Part shown: positions 54,599 through 64,000 of the stretch, piece by piece
Layout of the letters: each line of letters starts with the position of its first letter
Numbering within the stretch: the first letter of the stretch is position 1
Assembly (NCBI GenBank): GCA_032717465.1
Contig: CM064690.1
Span: 14,128,830 to 14,192,829, forward strand
Reading direction: 5' to 3'
Source of the DNA: Coenobita brevimanus
Taxonomy: Eukaryota; Arthropoda; Malacostraca; Decapoda; Coenobitidae
Length of the DNA: 64,000 nucleotides
The notes under the pieces: generated by a model
What the model was told of the DNA's origin: nothing
What the model saw: the letters and a program-made list of their open reading frames with translations, nothing else
Database searches by the model: none
Position numbers and translations under genes: made by a program

Positions 54599-57500
54599 AT
54601 ATCCCTGCTTGTCGTAAAAGGCGACTAAAAGGGTTGGCGGAGGGTTAGTGCCCCTCCCCGGAAAACAACTAACTAAAAAAACAAACAAGAAGCCTCGGAC
54701 AAGGACTGACCAAACGATGACGACCCAGGACCGGACAAAGGACTTGCTAATGAGTACATGGAATGTAAGAGGAGCGAATGATGAGGTGAATGAGAGAGAG
54801 ATTGTCCAGGTGCTTGAGGGTGCGAAAGTGGATGTCTGTGGAATAACTGAAACAAAATGAAGAGAAGAAAGTGTGAGAGAATGGGAGTATGGATGGGGTA
54901 TTTGTGCAGGAGTAGGTGAGAATGAGAGGGCAAAGGAAGGAGTATGTATAGTTGTGAGTAAAAGATGGAAGAGGAGCATAAGACAGTATGGATCAGTTGG
55001 GTCAAGGATTGTGTGGGTAAAGTTGAAAGTTGGAATACAAATATGGGCGATTGTGTGTGTGTATGCACCAATGCAAGATCGTGCTAGAAGAGTGAGAGAA
55101 GAGTTCTGGACAAATGTGGAAGTGTGCATGGAAAAGTTTGGAAGGAATGAGAGAGTGTTTTTGATTGGTGATATGAATGGTAAAGTTGGGAATGTGAAGG
55201 TGGATGGAATAGTTGGTGAGTGGGGTGTGCCTGCTGAGATAGATGAGAATGGGAGTGCGTTAGTGGACATTTGTGCTGGGAGGGGGTTGGTGATAGCCAA
55301 TACCCTCTTCAGGCATAAAATGATCCACAGGTATACATGGCGAGTGATGAGAAGGGTGGGTGGTGAACTGAATGAAAGGAAGGCAATGATTGATTATGTG
55401 TGTGTGGATGAAAGGATGCGAAGATGTGTAATGGATGCAAGAGTGTATAGAGGTTGGGAGAGTGGACTTTCTGACCACTACTTGGTGGTGGCCAGAAATA
55501 GAATGCAAGTAAGATGGAGGAATAGAAGTAGGGAAAGACGAGAGGAAGGAGTAGTTGCAAGGAGAGTGGAAAGGTTACAAGAGGATGAGAAAAAGGCAGA
55601 GTATAAGAGAGAAGTGGAGGAACGATTGGGGAAATATGAATTGGAGCAGATGGGAGACGTGGAAGGTGTGTGTAAGATATTTACTGAAGAAATATGTGCA
55701 GCATGTGATGTGGTGTGTGGGGTGAAGAGAAGACGGAGGGGGTTGCAAGGAACAGCGTGGTGGACTGAAGAGGTGAAACAGGCTGTGGCACAAAAGAAGA
55801 AAGCATACAATGAATGGATGAGAAATAGGGGCGTGGAAGAAGTTGAGAGGCGGAAGAGAGAGTTATATGTGGAAAGAAAGAGAGAGGTGAAAAGATTAGT
55901 AAGAGAGAGTAAGAAGAGAGTGGATGAGGAATTTGGAAGGAATTTGAGTGTAAAGTGGAGGGACTGTAAGAAAATGTTCTGGAGAGAAGTGAAAAGAGTA
56001 AGAGAGGGTGGAAGTGAAGTTAGCAGGGAAGTGAAAGATAAAAATGGTAGATTACTAGTGCAGAAGGGAGAAAAAGTGAGCAGATGGAGAGAACACTTTA
56101 AGGAATTGTTGAACGTAGAGGATGGAAGTAATGCAAGTATAAGTGGCTGGGGAATGGCTGGGAGAAGGAGGGAGGTGAGAAGACAGGAAGAAATCAGTAG
56201 GATAGAAGTTGTGGAAGCAATGAAGAAATTTAAACCGGGGAAAGACCCAGGAATTGATGGAGTGTGTGGTGAAATGCTGAAGCATGGGGGATAGGTAGTA
56301 GTAGAATGGATGTGGAAGATGTGCAGATTGGCCTGGGAGGAAGGTAGAGTCCCGGAGGATTGGAAGTCAGGTATAATTATTCCCTTGTACAAAGGAAAAG
56401 GGGAAAAAGAAGTGTGTGGTAATCATAGGGACATTTGTCTTCTTAGTATAATAGGAAAATTGTATGGTAGGATACTTATAGACAGAGTTAGAGAAAGAAC
56501 AGAGAAATTAGTTGGAGAAGAACAGGGAGGCTTTAGGAAGGGAAGAGGTTGTGTAGATCAGATATTCATTCTCAGATCTTTAGTGGAAAAGTTTTTAGAG
56601 AAGGGAAAGAAGTTGTATGCGGCTTTCATGGATTTGGAGAAAGCATATGACAGGGTGGATAGACAAGGATTGTGGAAAGTGTTAAGAATATATGGAGTAG
56701 ATGGGAAGTTGTTGAATGCTGTGAAGAGTATGTACGATGGTGCGAAGGCTGCAGTGCGTGTGGATGGTGAACTAAGTGAATTTTTCTCTTTGAAACTTGG
56801 GTTGAAACAGGGATGTGTCATGTCTCCATGGTTGTTCAATCTGTACATGGATGGGGTAATAAAAGAGGTACAAGGTAGGGTAGTGGATGTTGGAGTGGCC
56901 CTGGTGAGAGAGGATAGTGTTTGGAAACTCCCTGTACTGTTGTTTGCAGATGATACTGTGTTGTTGAGTGAAGACGAAGGGGAGCTGCAAGGCTTGGTGA
57001 ATGAGTTTGAGAGTGTGTGTAAGAAACGGAATCTAAAGGTGAATGTAGGGAAGAGTAAAGTGATGGTCTTTGAGAGAGGTGAAGTCAGTGAATGTACAGC
57101 GAGGTTGGATGGTGAGGAATTGGAAAATGTGAGTACGTTTAAGTACTTGGGTAGTGTGATGAGTAAGGATGGAGGTTTGGAGGGTGAAGTGCTTGAAAGG
57201 GTACAGCAGGGAAGAAAGGTTGCTGGTTCTTTGAAAGCAGTGATAAGAAACAGGGAAGTGAGCATGGAAGTGAAAAAGTTACTGCATGACAGTATTGTGA
57301 TACCAACTCTAACGTACAGAAGTGAAGCTTGGACATTGTTGGAAGGACACAAGTCAAGAGTGAGAGCAGTGGAAATTAGTTATTTAAGAGGAGCCTGTGG
57401 AGTCACATGGAGAGACAGGCTGACGAATGAGGATATAAAGGAGCGTTGTGGTGTGGATGTGGATGTGATAGGAAGCGTTATGAGGAACACACTGAGGTGG

Positions 57501-57745
57501 TCTGGCCATGTGGAGAGGATGGAGGGTGAAAGACTGACAAAGAGAGTGTATGTGAGTGAGGTGGAGGGGGGAAGAGGGAGAGGGAGGCCGAGGATGAGAT
57601 GGAGGGATGGGGTGGAGAGGTATATGAGAGAGGGGTGTGTGAGTTGGGAGGAGGGCAGTGAAATGGCGGGGGACAGGGCAACTTGGAGGCGATTTGTTTG
57701 TGACCTCCCCAAACGGGATTGCGGCGTCTGGCAATAGATAGATAG
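54599..57745 (+). mobile_element. LINE A copy 4, full length
   Basis: Starts ATCCCTGCTTGTCGTAAAAGG and ends ATTGCGGCGTCTGGCAATAGATAGATAG. It holds the complete 5' UTR, one coding region and the (GATA)n tail. It faces copy 3 head to head. Confidence 0.9.
54717..57737 (+). pseudogene. LINE A endonuclease-reverse transcriptase, copy 4
   Basis: A single frame of about 1,000 codons from MTTQDRTKDL, with stops only at 54858-54860 (TGA where copy 3 has Trp in ETKW) and 56292-56294 (GAG-to-TAG in HGGEIVVE). Domains: endonuclease (TWNVRG, ETK, VCVYAP, LIGDMNGKVGNVKVD, SDHYLVV), Arg/Lys/Glu-rich helical linker, RT (FMDLEKAYDRVD, GLKQGCVMSPWLFNLYMDGV, FADDTVLL), and a C-terminal SGHVERMEGERL (Phe-to-Ser in the WFGH motif). 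The normal TGA stop is mutated, adding GVWQ. No frameshift anywhere; the best family template. Confidence 0.9.
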
Positions 57746-58024
57746 ATATATATATATATATACAATAAAAGTCCAATTTTGTGGTAGGTGGTGGCGACTA
57801 TCATCCACTCACTTGATGTAGTGCTGCCTACTTCCTTAGCTTTTATCATTCTTTTTCTGTGCCTGCCCTCCTCTCTTCCTATTTCTCCTATCTTTCCTGT
57901 CACTTCTTATTCCTTTTCTTTCCTTTACAGGTGGCTTTACATTGAGTGACAAACCAAATGGTTTCCTGTAAGCCAAGAAACCATTTACAACGCTGGGTGG
58001 TAACCATATAACCAAACCATACGT
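57746..58024 (+). repeat. (TA)n, FB terminus fragment and repeat R fragment
   Basis: (TA)n at 57747-57761, then CAATAAAAGTCCAATTTTG, an FB-like end, then a forward repeat R piece (CACTTGATGTAGTGCTGCC to GGGTGGTAACCATATAACC). Noncoding. Confidence 0.6.
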
Positions 58025-58148
58025 GCTCCCTACATGTCAACAAGTGGGTTGGTGGAGGGTTGGTGCCCCTCCCTGTAAAACAACTAACTCAGTGTCAAAT
58101 GGCCACCCTTTGCTTGATTGTGGTGTCTGGCAATAGATAGATAGATAG
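58025..58148 (+). mobile_element. LINE A-derived short element without 5S head
   Basis: 124 bp: a block like the LINE A 5' end (GGTTGGTGGAGGGTTGGTGC...AACAACTAAC) joined to a LINE A/B-type 3' end (GGTGTCTGGCAATAGATAGATAG). It shares the SINE body but keeps the LINE's (GATA)n tail. No 5S sequence precedes it. Confidence 0.8.
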
Positions 58149-58685
58149 AAAAGTCCAATTCTTCGGCATCCAATTCCCCGGCAAATCTGACATTTCGTCA
58201 GTTTTGAGAAATAGTCCCATTTACGAAAATCTCTGATTGTTCGGCAGATTTTCCAATTTTTTTCGTCAGTCTTGAAATTCTCCATGAGGCATAGCATAAA
58301 GAGAGGACAATCATGTAGTGAGTCTAGCATGGGAAAGAGACTCCAATCAACCTCTTCTATTGTACATATGTAAATTAGGAACCTACTATAAGTTTAGGTA
58401 AGTGCATGTGAACTTGTAGGCCTACTGTACCATTACATTTATATACAGTATGTTCACTAATTTCTTTATTTTTCATATTCATGTATAGTACTGTATTCAT
58501 TACAATATTGTACAGTATCAAACAGTATACAGTACTCTCTCCAAACACATTTGTAATGATATGAGTAGTGATGATAGTGTTCACCGAAACATAAGAGGTA
58601 TTGAGTGGGTAGGGTTTTTGATAATTCGGCAATTTTAATTTTTCGGCACTTCCCTGGTCCCATAGATGCCGAAAAATCGGACTTC

Positions 58686-58687
<2 letters not shown>
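58149..58687 (+). mobile_element. Short FB derivative (MITE)
   Basis: Left AAAAGTCCAATTCTTCGGCATC and right GATGCCGAAAAATCGGACTTCT are a matched inverted pair of the FB type. At 540 bp it lacks the inner hairpin arms. Fragments in common with FB: TGAGAAATAGTCCCATTTACG and CTCCAAACACATTTGTAATG. Noncoding. Confidence 0.75.

Positions 58688-58717
<30 letters not shown>
58688..58717. repeat. (TA)n between FB derivative and T1c
   Basis: Pure TA tract directly linking two transposon ends. Confidence 0.92.
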
Positions 58718-58720
<3 letters not shown>

Positions 58721-61700
58721 TAATCACTCCAATATCCGGATCAATAGAGCCATCGGTAGGTTCGGATATTGGTTTTGTCCGGATATTGGGCCCCAGCTTA
58801 TGGACTTGTACTTACGGACCCTAACACAGAGAAACACCTATACAACTCCCTCCGGACATGCATAGCACCTATTTAACACCCAAATCACACCAATAAGGCA
58901 CATAAATGACTGAAATAAATGCAATAGACACATAAAATGTGGGTTTAGAAGTATGTTCATACATTAATAAACATTCTGGTACTTATGGACTCTAACCGAA
59001 CCTAACCGAACTCTGAAAAACACATTCCTACTGCACATGCATGAGGTAAGTTTAGTATGAAAAGAAGTACAGTATGACACTTTCTGGTAAGTATAGTATG
59101 GGAAAAAATACAATATGAAACATTCTGGTAAATATAGTATGGAAAATAGTACAACATGAAACATTTTGGCTACTTACAGCAAGTCCCTGGCCACCTCGAT
59201 GAATAACCGCCTCCTCTCGGACTCTGACAGTAAGAACGATTTCCTGAAGCACTTGCACTACACTCTTCCTGAAGTCTTGCACTGAACTTAGTCACTAACA
59301 CACAGAAGTCCGTTCTTTTCACAGTGTTCACTTTAGTCCAAATAATGTTCCATTAAATTTAAGTGTTGCACATTAACTTTTCCCAAGTTGTTTTAAGTTT
59401 CCAAAGCCAAAACAAAGAAGGTTAGTTACGTTAAATTTCTTTTCTACTTAGTCTTTTCTCCCAACTTGAAAACCTTAACACAACACACCGTTTTTCACTG
59501 CACAACACTCAAAATTCCCGTGTGGTCTAGTGGAGAAGTTCTTGCTGTTTATTCACTGTCAGAGCCCGAGTATCACTGGCAGTCGTCCAAGGGGTGCATC
59601 GGTGGGTTGGGGTGATGGCGTCCCGACTACACAAGACTCTTAAGACAGCCTCAAACTACCGTCGAGCGGTGACTCCACTGTTTCTGATGTGCTGGGCTGT
59701 GGCTCGGATCATGATGGCGTGTCTTGGGGAGGCAACGGAGTGGAACCAGGGCTTGGCACAGCGGGGTCTCGGGCCTGAAAAAACTGTCAATCGTTGACTG
59801 GCGCAAGGACCGACGATTCTGGCGATTGATGATGCGCTACCGGAAAGCACGCACTTCCTCCACGAGTCCCAGGCCCCATCTCCCTGTCGCAGTCCGGGTG
59901 TTCCAGGTAGTCTAGGACGAACTCTAGATGTTCCCGGAGTGCGCTCAGCAGGGATGGCTGGAGTAGTGTCCTGCTGGGCGGAGTCTGCATCATCATCGCC
60001 TTCGTCGTCGGAATCTTCAAGTTCGGGACTGACACCAGCAACCGAAGAACGCGATCTCGATATCAGACAACGTCTGATACCCAGGATAATCGTCGTCGTC
60101 CAACCACTCACGAACATCGTCCACATCAACATCGTCGCCGTGCGTACGTAGCCGTGCATGGAAGTCATCCACGTCAAACCCTAGGAAATCGTACTCTACA
60201 TCTGTTCCGAGAAGCAGAGCGAGACCAACCATTTTCAAGAGTTTTCACAGGGACTTCCTTCCATGCACTAGCCCAGTTGTACAGCGCAGACTTGATGTTG
60301 TAGCGGCGAAGGTTTTCCAAAGTCCGCTTGCCTCGAGTGTCACGTCCTTCCCTGCGCTCGTCCTTGTCCTCGAGAACCACCATCACCTCGTCCAGGACCT
60401 TCCACGACGGTACAGGCGCTTTGTTGCCACGATCCTCCTTGGTCCATTGGTTGAATGAGAGCAGTCGTATTAGGTGGCAGAAACATGCACCTAATACGGC
60501 CATTCTCAGCAACCAAGTCCCTTGTCGCACGGGTGGGCAGGTGCATTGTCGAGGAAGGAGAGCCTTTACCTGGTCGCGAGGAATTCCCAGTGTCTTCGTC
60601 TGGTAATGTATGACCTCCTTGACGAAGTGATGGTGAAACCAGTCTTTGAAAATCACAGCTGTGAACCATGCTTTCAAAGAATGGTACCATACGACAGGAA
60701 GGACATCCATCACCCCACGAAGGCACCGAGGCTGCTTTGCACGGCCAACAATAACGGGCTTAAGCCGGTGCATGCCGTTAGCATTGGCACAACACAAAGC
60801 AGATATCCGTTCCTTAGAAAGCTTGCGGCCAGGTACACGCTTCTCCGTCTCATCGGCTAGAGTGTTCGTTGGCACCGAGCGATAGAATAGGCCAGTTTCG
60901 TCAGCGTTATAGACTTGACCGAGAGTGAGGCCACTCCCTGTCGATCAAGCCTTTCACCTTGTGCCGAAACTCGTCCACTCCATCCTCGTTAGCGTCAATG
61001 CTTCGCCATGTGCTTTACGGTTAGTAAGGCCATGCTCGCAACGAACGCGAAGAGCCAACCCTCGGATGCCTTGAAGTCTAGGGCGTCGTGAAGCCTTGCA
61101 AACTTCTCAGCCGCAGCCTTCAGCTCCGTTCCACGTACCATCACACCAGCTGCACGTTGCTGTCGATACCAAATCAACGTGGAGCGGTCGATCTCTGCAT
61201 ACTTGGGGGTAAACATAACCTTCCTCTCCACGTTGCGTTTGCTTCTCGACGAGAAGTCAGCCGTGTACTGCATGAGCTTGTCTCGGGAACGCTTGATATC
61301 AAACAAAGTCGACCGGGCCAGGTTGAACTCGCGGAGAATGCGAGAGGAAGACCAACCCGCATCAACCTTCTCCAATATCTCCCGTTTCTTCTCCAGAGTC
61401 AACACCACTCTCTTCCTTTTCTCAGGAGGCGGGGCCATCATCACACACACTAAGAGTAGGGCAGAGAGCAGCAGGAGGCCTTGCAGCAAGTACGGCACCA
61501 CCACAAAAGCGAGCACGTGGGCAGCCATGGCGAAGAGCGTAGGTCTTGTCGCGGTGAGAGACAGGCGGGAAGTGGGGAGGATGCAGTGGCGCTCTATCGG
61601 ACGTCGGAGGAATGACGAACCAAAACAATGCTCTCATGCGGCGCGCGCGGCAAGTTCAAATTACGGACGGCAAAAAATCGATTTTTTTTTTTCCAATTTT

Positions 61701-61804
61701 TTTGGATTTTCGGACCATTTTGGGAATGTTTGATCCCAGGACGATAAGGTTCGGTTAGTGGGGATGTTCGGTTATTGGGCATCCGGATATTAGAGGGATT
61801 ACTG
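58718..61804 (-). mobile_element. Tigger/pogo-like transposon T1, copy c (both ends present)
   Basis: Left end CAGTAATCACTCCAATATCC, right end the inverse of CAGTAATCCCTCTAATATCC, TA on both sides. 3.09 kb, so it gives the full length of the family. Contains a reverse-strand transposase with several small indels. Confidence 0.9.
59549..61528 (-). pseudogene. T1 transposase, copy c
   Basis: Hydrophobic N-terminus (MAAHVLAFVVVPYLLQGLLL), KRKR, HTH (LTLEKKREILEKVDAGWSSS), first catalytic Asp in NADETGLFYR (frame-shifted, about 60880), second at LLPRQCTCPP (the LDNAPAH block is frame-shifted), third in QPMDQG, and an acidic linker. The DNA keeps an intact PIP-like QSTIDSFF at 59777-59800. The end of SDSDSE is disturbed by a 2-base loss. 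Frame breaks lie near 61040, 60930, 60555, 60460, 60215 and 59960. Non-functional. Confidence 0.85.
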
Positions 61805-61838
<34 letters not shown>

Positions 61839-61841
61839 CAG

Positions 61842-61867
<26 letters not shown>
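61805..61867. repeat. (TA)n between T1c and T2b
   Basis: TA repeats with a central GTATATACAG interruption that itself looks like a transposon end scar. Confidence 0.92.
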
Positions 61868-61872
<5 letters not shown>

Positions 61873-63316
61873 TACCCTCGCGTCCAACACGGTAATATTG
61901 TCATGCATGGGTCACATGTTGGACCAAAAACGTGTTGGACTAACAATAGAGCCTATGTGGAAAAATGAATTATGTCAGCAACCCTAGGAAAAGTCACCCT
62001 AAATACCTACCATATACCTATACATATATTGGTACTATTGTAATTATAATAAATGATACTGTGCTTTGAATGATAACTAACCTTTTAGGATAGTGTTGGT
62101 GGGCTTGCTGGGAATGGAAGGTGGTATCCAAGGCTGTAGGTAGTCCTACAGGGTCCCCAGCGGATGGCTGCTGGCATCACTAGCGGGTAATGGCTGTTGC
62201 TCCTCCTCAACCTCCCTCATAAATCCTGCGAAATCACACTCAGAATCACTATCTTCGTCCACAGCCATGGAAGGTCCTGCTTCTGCCTGTCCTAGCACTC
62301 TGTAATCCTCGGCAAAGAGCATGCTTCTCACACTGTTGCCGGAGCCCCGTCTCGTGACTGTGGAAAGTGATCACTGTCTCTGACTCGGTAGAGAATAAGG
62401 AGAAGCAACTTTGTTTATAAACTGGTACACACGCTGATGAGAAGGGTTTCAAAACGATTGATATTTATTCTAAAATATTAATATGTATTCAGTGTCAGGC
62501 TAAATGTTCAGTGCTGTAGTACGATACATTCTCTGTCGAGTCGCCTGGGTTTTGGTCACACTGTTTTGCCCGTCGTATCCTCGGCAGGAATCTATCCAGA
62601 TGAATTCCAAATGCCCGTCGTATCCTCGGCAATTTTACCCCGTTACCGTTCCGATTTAGTATCGTATCCTTGGAAAACCTGGTACGAAGTGCCGTGTGAT
62701 AACCTTCAGCTGCCAGGATCTTGTCTTGGTTTTTTATTATGGTCCTCACGTTGGCTTCATTCATGTCGTAGGCCTTGGCGGTGTCAACTTTCCTCTCCCC
62801 TTTCTTCTTCCTCTCGATGCTTTCTAGCTTGGTGGCCTGAGGGAGGTGCCGACGCTTCTTGGGGTTCTCAGAAGGCTTCCTAGGCATCGTGAGCAGGGTA
62901 AAATGCAGTAACAAGGGCAGAAAATGCAGCGAGAAAAAAACACCTTCCAATGCGAATTATGCGACTGAGTGGTGCTGTGGCAGGAGAAATTTAAACAAAA
63001 CATCACATGACAGCAGAAGCGTTTTTAATTGGGCGGCATCACGATCACGTCACGATAGTGGGCGGGGAAGGCTACTTGATCAGAAGTTTTTCATTGGCTA
63101 TCATCATCATGGGAATGTCCAGTATGACCGTTTTGGACCGGGGGTGATCGTGCTAGAGGTGAACTCTGCGGAGTTCGCCCACTTCTAGGAGCTCTGTGCG
63201 TGTTATGCTAACACACTCGTGTTGCAGTAATTAGATCGTATTAAATAATACTAATTATTTGCTCTCCGTGCTGGATGTGAGTCGTGCTGGACTAACGCGT
63301 GTTGGACGCGAGGGTA

Positions 63317-63319
<3 letters not shown>
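61868..63319 (-). mobile_element. T2 copy b, deletion derivative
   Basis: Left end CAGTACCCTCGCGTCCAACACG, right end the inverse of CAGTACCCTCGCGTCCAACACG. The 20-bp termini are essentially perfect. 1.45 kb; retains more interior sequence than copy a (62340-62680, including two copies of CCGTCGTATCCTCGGCA). Confidence 0.85.
62146..62887 (-). pseudogene. T2 HTH protein relic, copy b
   Basis: From MPRKPSENPKKRRHLPQ through an HTH (KLESIERKKKGERKVDTAKA, NEANVRTIIKNQDKILAA), after which the frame runs into unrelated sequence to 62495. The acidic segment (MAVDEDSDSECDFAGFMREV) is in a second frame at 62146-62331, preceded by RSMLFAEDYRVLGQAEAG. Relative to copy a, the deletion end points differ, so the two derivatives arose separately. 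Confidence 0.7.

Positions 63320-63358
<39 letters not shown>
63320..63358. repeat. (TA)n between T2b and T7
   Basis: Pure TA tract. Confidence 0.92.
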
Positions 63359-63362
<4 letters not shown>

Positions 63363-64000
63363 TCAACCCTCGGCTATCACTCCCAATTGGTCTTGCTATG
63401 GCTGCGCTATAGCCGAAACCGTGACAGCCGAATTGAAGAACTTATGGAAATAATTCTAATTGGTGCCATGACCTCAATCTTTACCCCTAAGATACCCATT
63501 TTGTACCACATATTAACATACAATAGTCCAAAAATGAGCATGTTTTATGATGTGATCATGATTCTTATAAATACTGTACCCCTCACAGTTGATTCATTGA
63601 TGTTATATTTCTTCCCCACACTTCGCTTGGTCTCTCCATTGTCTATAAGTTTCACATTTCCAGTTTATCTGCATAACTTAGGTTCTTCCTTTTCTTTTAT
63701 TTCCCTGCCAGGTGCCGCAGCATTATGTTGGGTGATGGTAGTGGGACAGGGAGGGGGTAAGTTGGCCATGGTCATATCATAAAAAAGGTTATTGTTCTCG
63801 CTGTCACTGTTCACGGTCTGAGGGTGCGCACTTGAATGGTTTGGCGGGCAGGAGACTCGGTCGGGCGGCCAATCAGCGCTTGGCTGGCGCTGACGTCACA
63901 CGACCAATCACGGAGTGAAGCTTTTGTTGGCTGGGCGGAGCACCGGAGCCCGGCCTTCTTGAAAATTTCGAGCATTTCCGGTGCGTGATAGCGAGCATTT
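63359..64000 (+). mobile_element. T7, Tigger-like element, left end only
   Basis: Starts at (TA)n with ACACTCAACCCTCGGCTATCAC, the layout of the other TA-target ends here. It runs off the window; no coding sequence or second end is visible. The family assignment rests only on position and end style. Confidence 0.4.
63860..63910 (+). promoter_or_regulatory. CRE/CCAAT cluster in T7 left region
   Basis: TGACGTCA (63891-63898, a perfect CRE palindrome) flanked by CCAAT at 63869-63873 and 63904-63908 in GC-rich sequence. Typical of an RNA polymerase II promoter; possibly drives the T7 transposase beyond the window. Function inferred only. Confidence 0.4.

Noticed and set aside
50253..57745. Twin-priming inversion of one LINE A insertion
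   Set aside because: Both arms are complete and have their own 3' tails, whereas twin priming inverts only the 5' part of a single copy.
63387..63782. 131-codon frame near the right edge
   Set aside because: AT-rich, hydrophobic by composition, crosses what looks like a transposon terminal region; no domain.

Overview
This 64 kb window is repeat-saturated DNA from an animal, most likely an arthropod and probably a crustacean. That is an inference from the mixture of elements, CCTAA-type (arthropod telomere-like) motifs inside one repeat family, very abundant (TA)n/(AC)n microsatellites and intron-style spacing; no species marker is visible. No bacterial features (operons, ribosome binding sites, CRISPR) are present. 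Almost every long reading frame belongs to a transposable element. Only one short stretch (45052-45291) looks like a host exon.

Two kinds of element dominate. The first is cut-and-paste DNA transposons of the Tigger/pogo type, with ends starting CAGT, a TA target and a CENP-B-like HTH plus DDD transposase. Family T1 has full or nearly full copies at 1-2987 (running off the left edge), 13156-16505, 35791-38673 and 58718-61804, and deleted copies at 18193-19474 and 27272-28514. Families T2 (43289-44327, 61868-63319, remnant 2990-3147), T3 (12828-17628), T5 (28544-35222), T6 (termini near 39463 and 44798), T7 (from 63359), a MITE (35229-35784) and a hairpin-forming family FB (23952-27257, 48205-50250, short derivative 58149-58687) are deleted or non-autonomous. 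The second kind is non-LTR retrotransposons: a CR1-like LINE (3219-5573), two copies of a second APE-type LINE J (6560-9616, 9926-12630), a BovB/RTE-like LINE (19603-23612), four copies of LINE A (24946-26266, 39580-42690, 50253-54565, 54599-57745), three of LINE B, one nearly intact LINE C with a PHD-like finger inside its polymerase region (31556-34862), and one LINE D (52842-53945).

The small retroelements are unusual. One SINE has a complete 5S rRNA-like head (13318-13435), followed by a block resembling the 5' end of LINE A and a tail resembling the 3' end of LINE A. It therefore looks like 5S rRNA fused to an internally deleted LINE. Two tRNA-related repeats are also present (44477-44675; 46640-46878 and relatives).

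Layout: 0-5.6 kb is T1 inserted in T2, then the CR1-like LINE with a SINE in it. 5.6-6.6 kb is unclassified. 6.6-12.6 kb holds the two LINE J copies. 12.6-18.1 kb is a four-deep nest (SINE in T1 in T3 in an FB-type repeat). 18.2-23.7 kb is a T1 relic and the RTE split by LINE B. 23.9-38.7 kb is a nose-to-tail chain of TA-target transposons, several separated only by TATATA, with LINE A, LINE B and LINE C nested inside. 39-45 kb is LINE A and T2 inside T6 termini. 45-46.6 kb is the only plausible gene-like interval. 46.6-50.3 kb is tRNA-like repeats, LINE B and FB. 50.3-57.7 kb is a head-to-head pair of LINE A copies forming a giant inverted repeat. 57.8-64 kb is a second chain of TA-target elements. 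Most coding regions are broken by a few stops or frameshifts, so the elements are mostly recent but dead; LINE C, the 13.6-kb T1 transposase and LINE A copies 2 and 4 are the least damaged.
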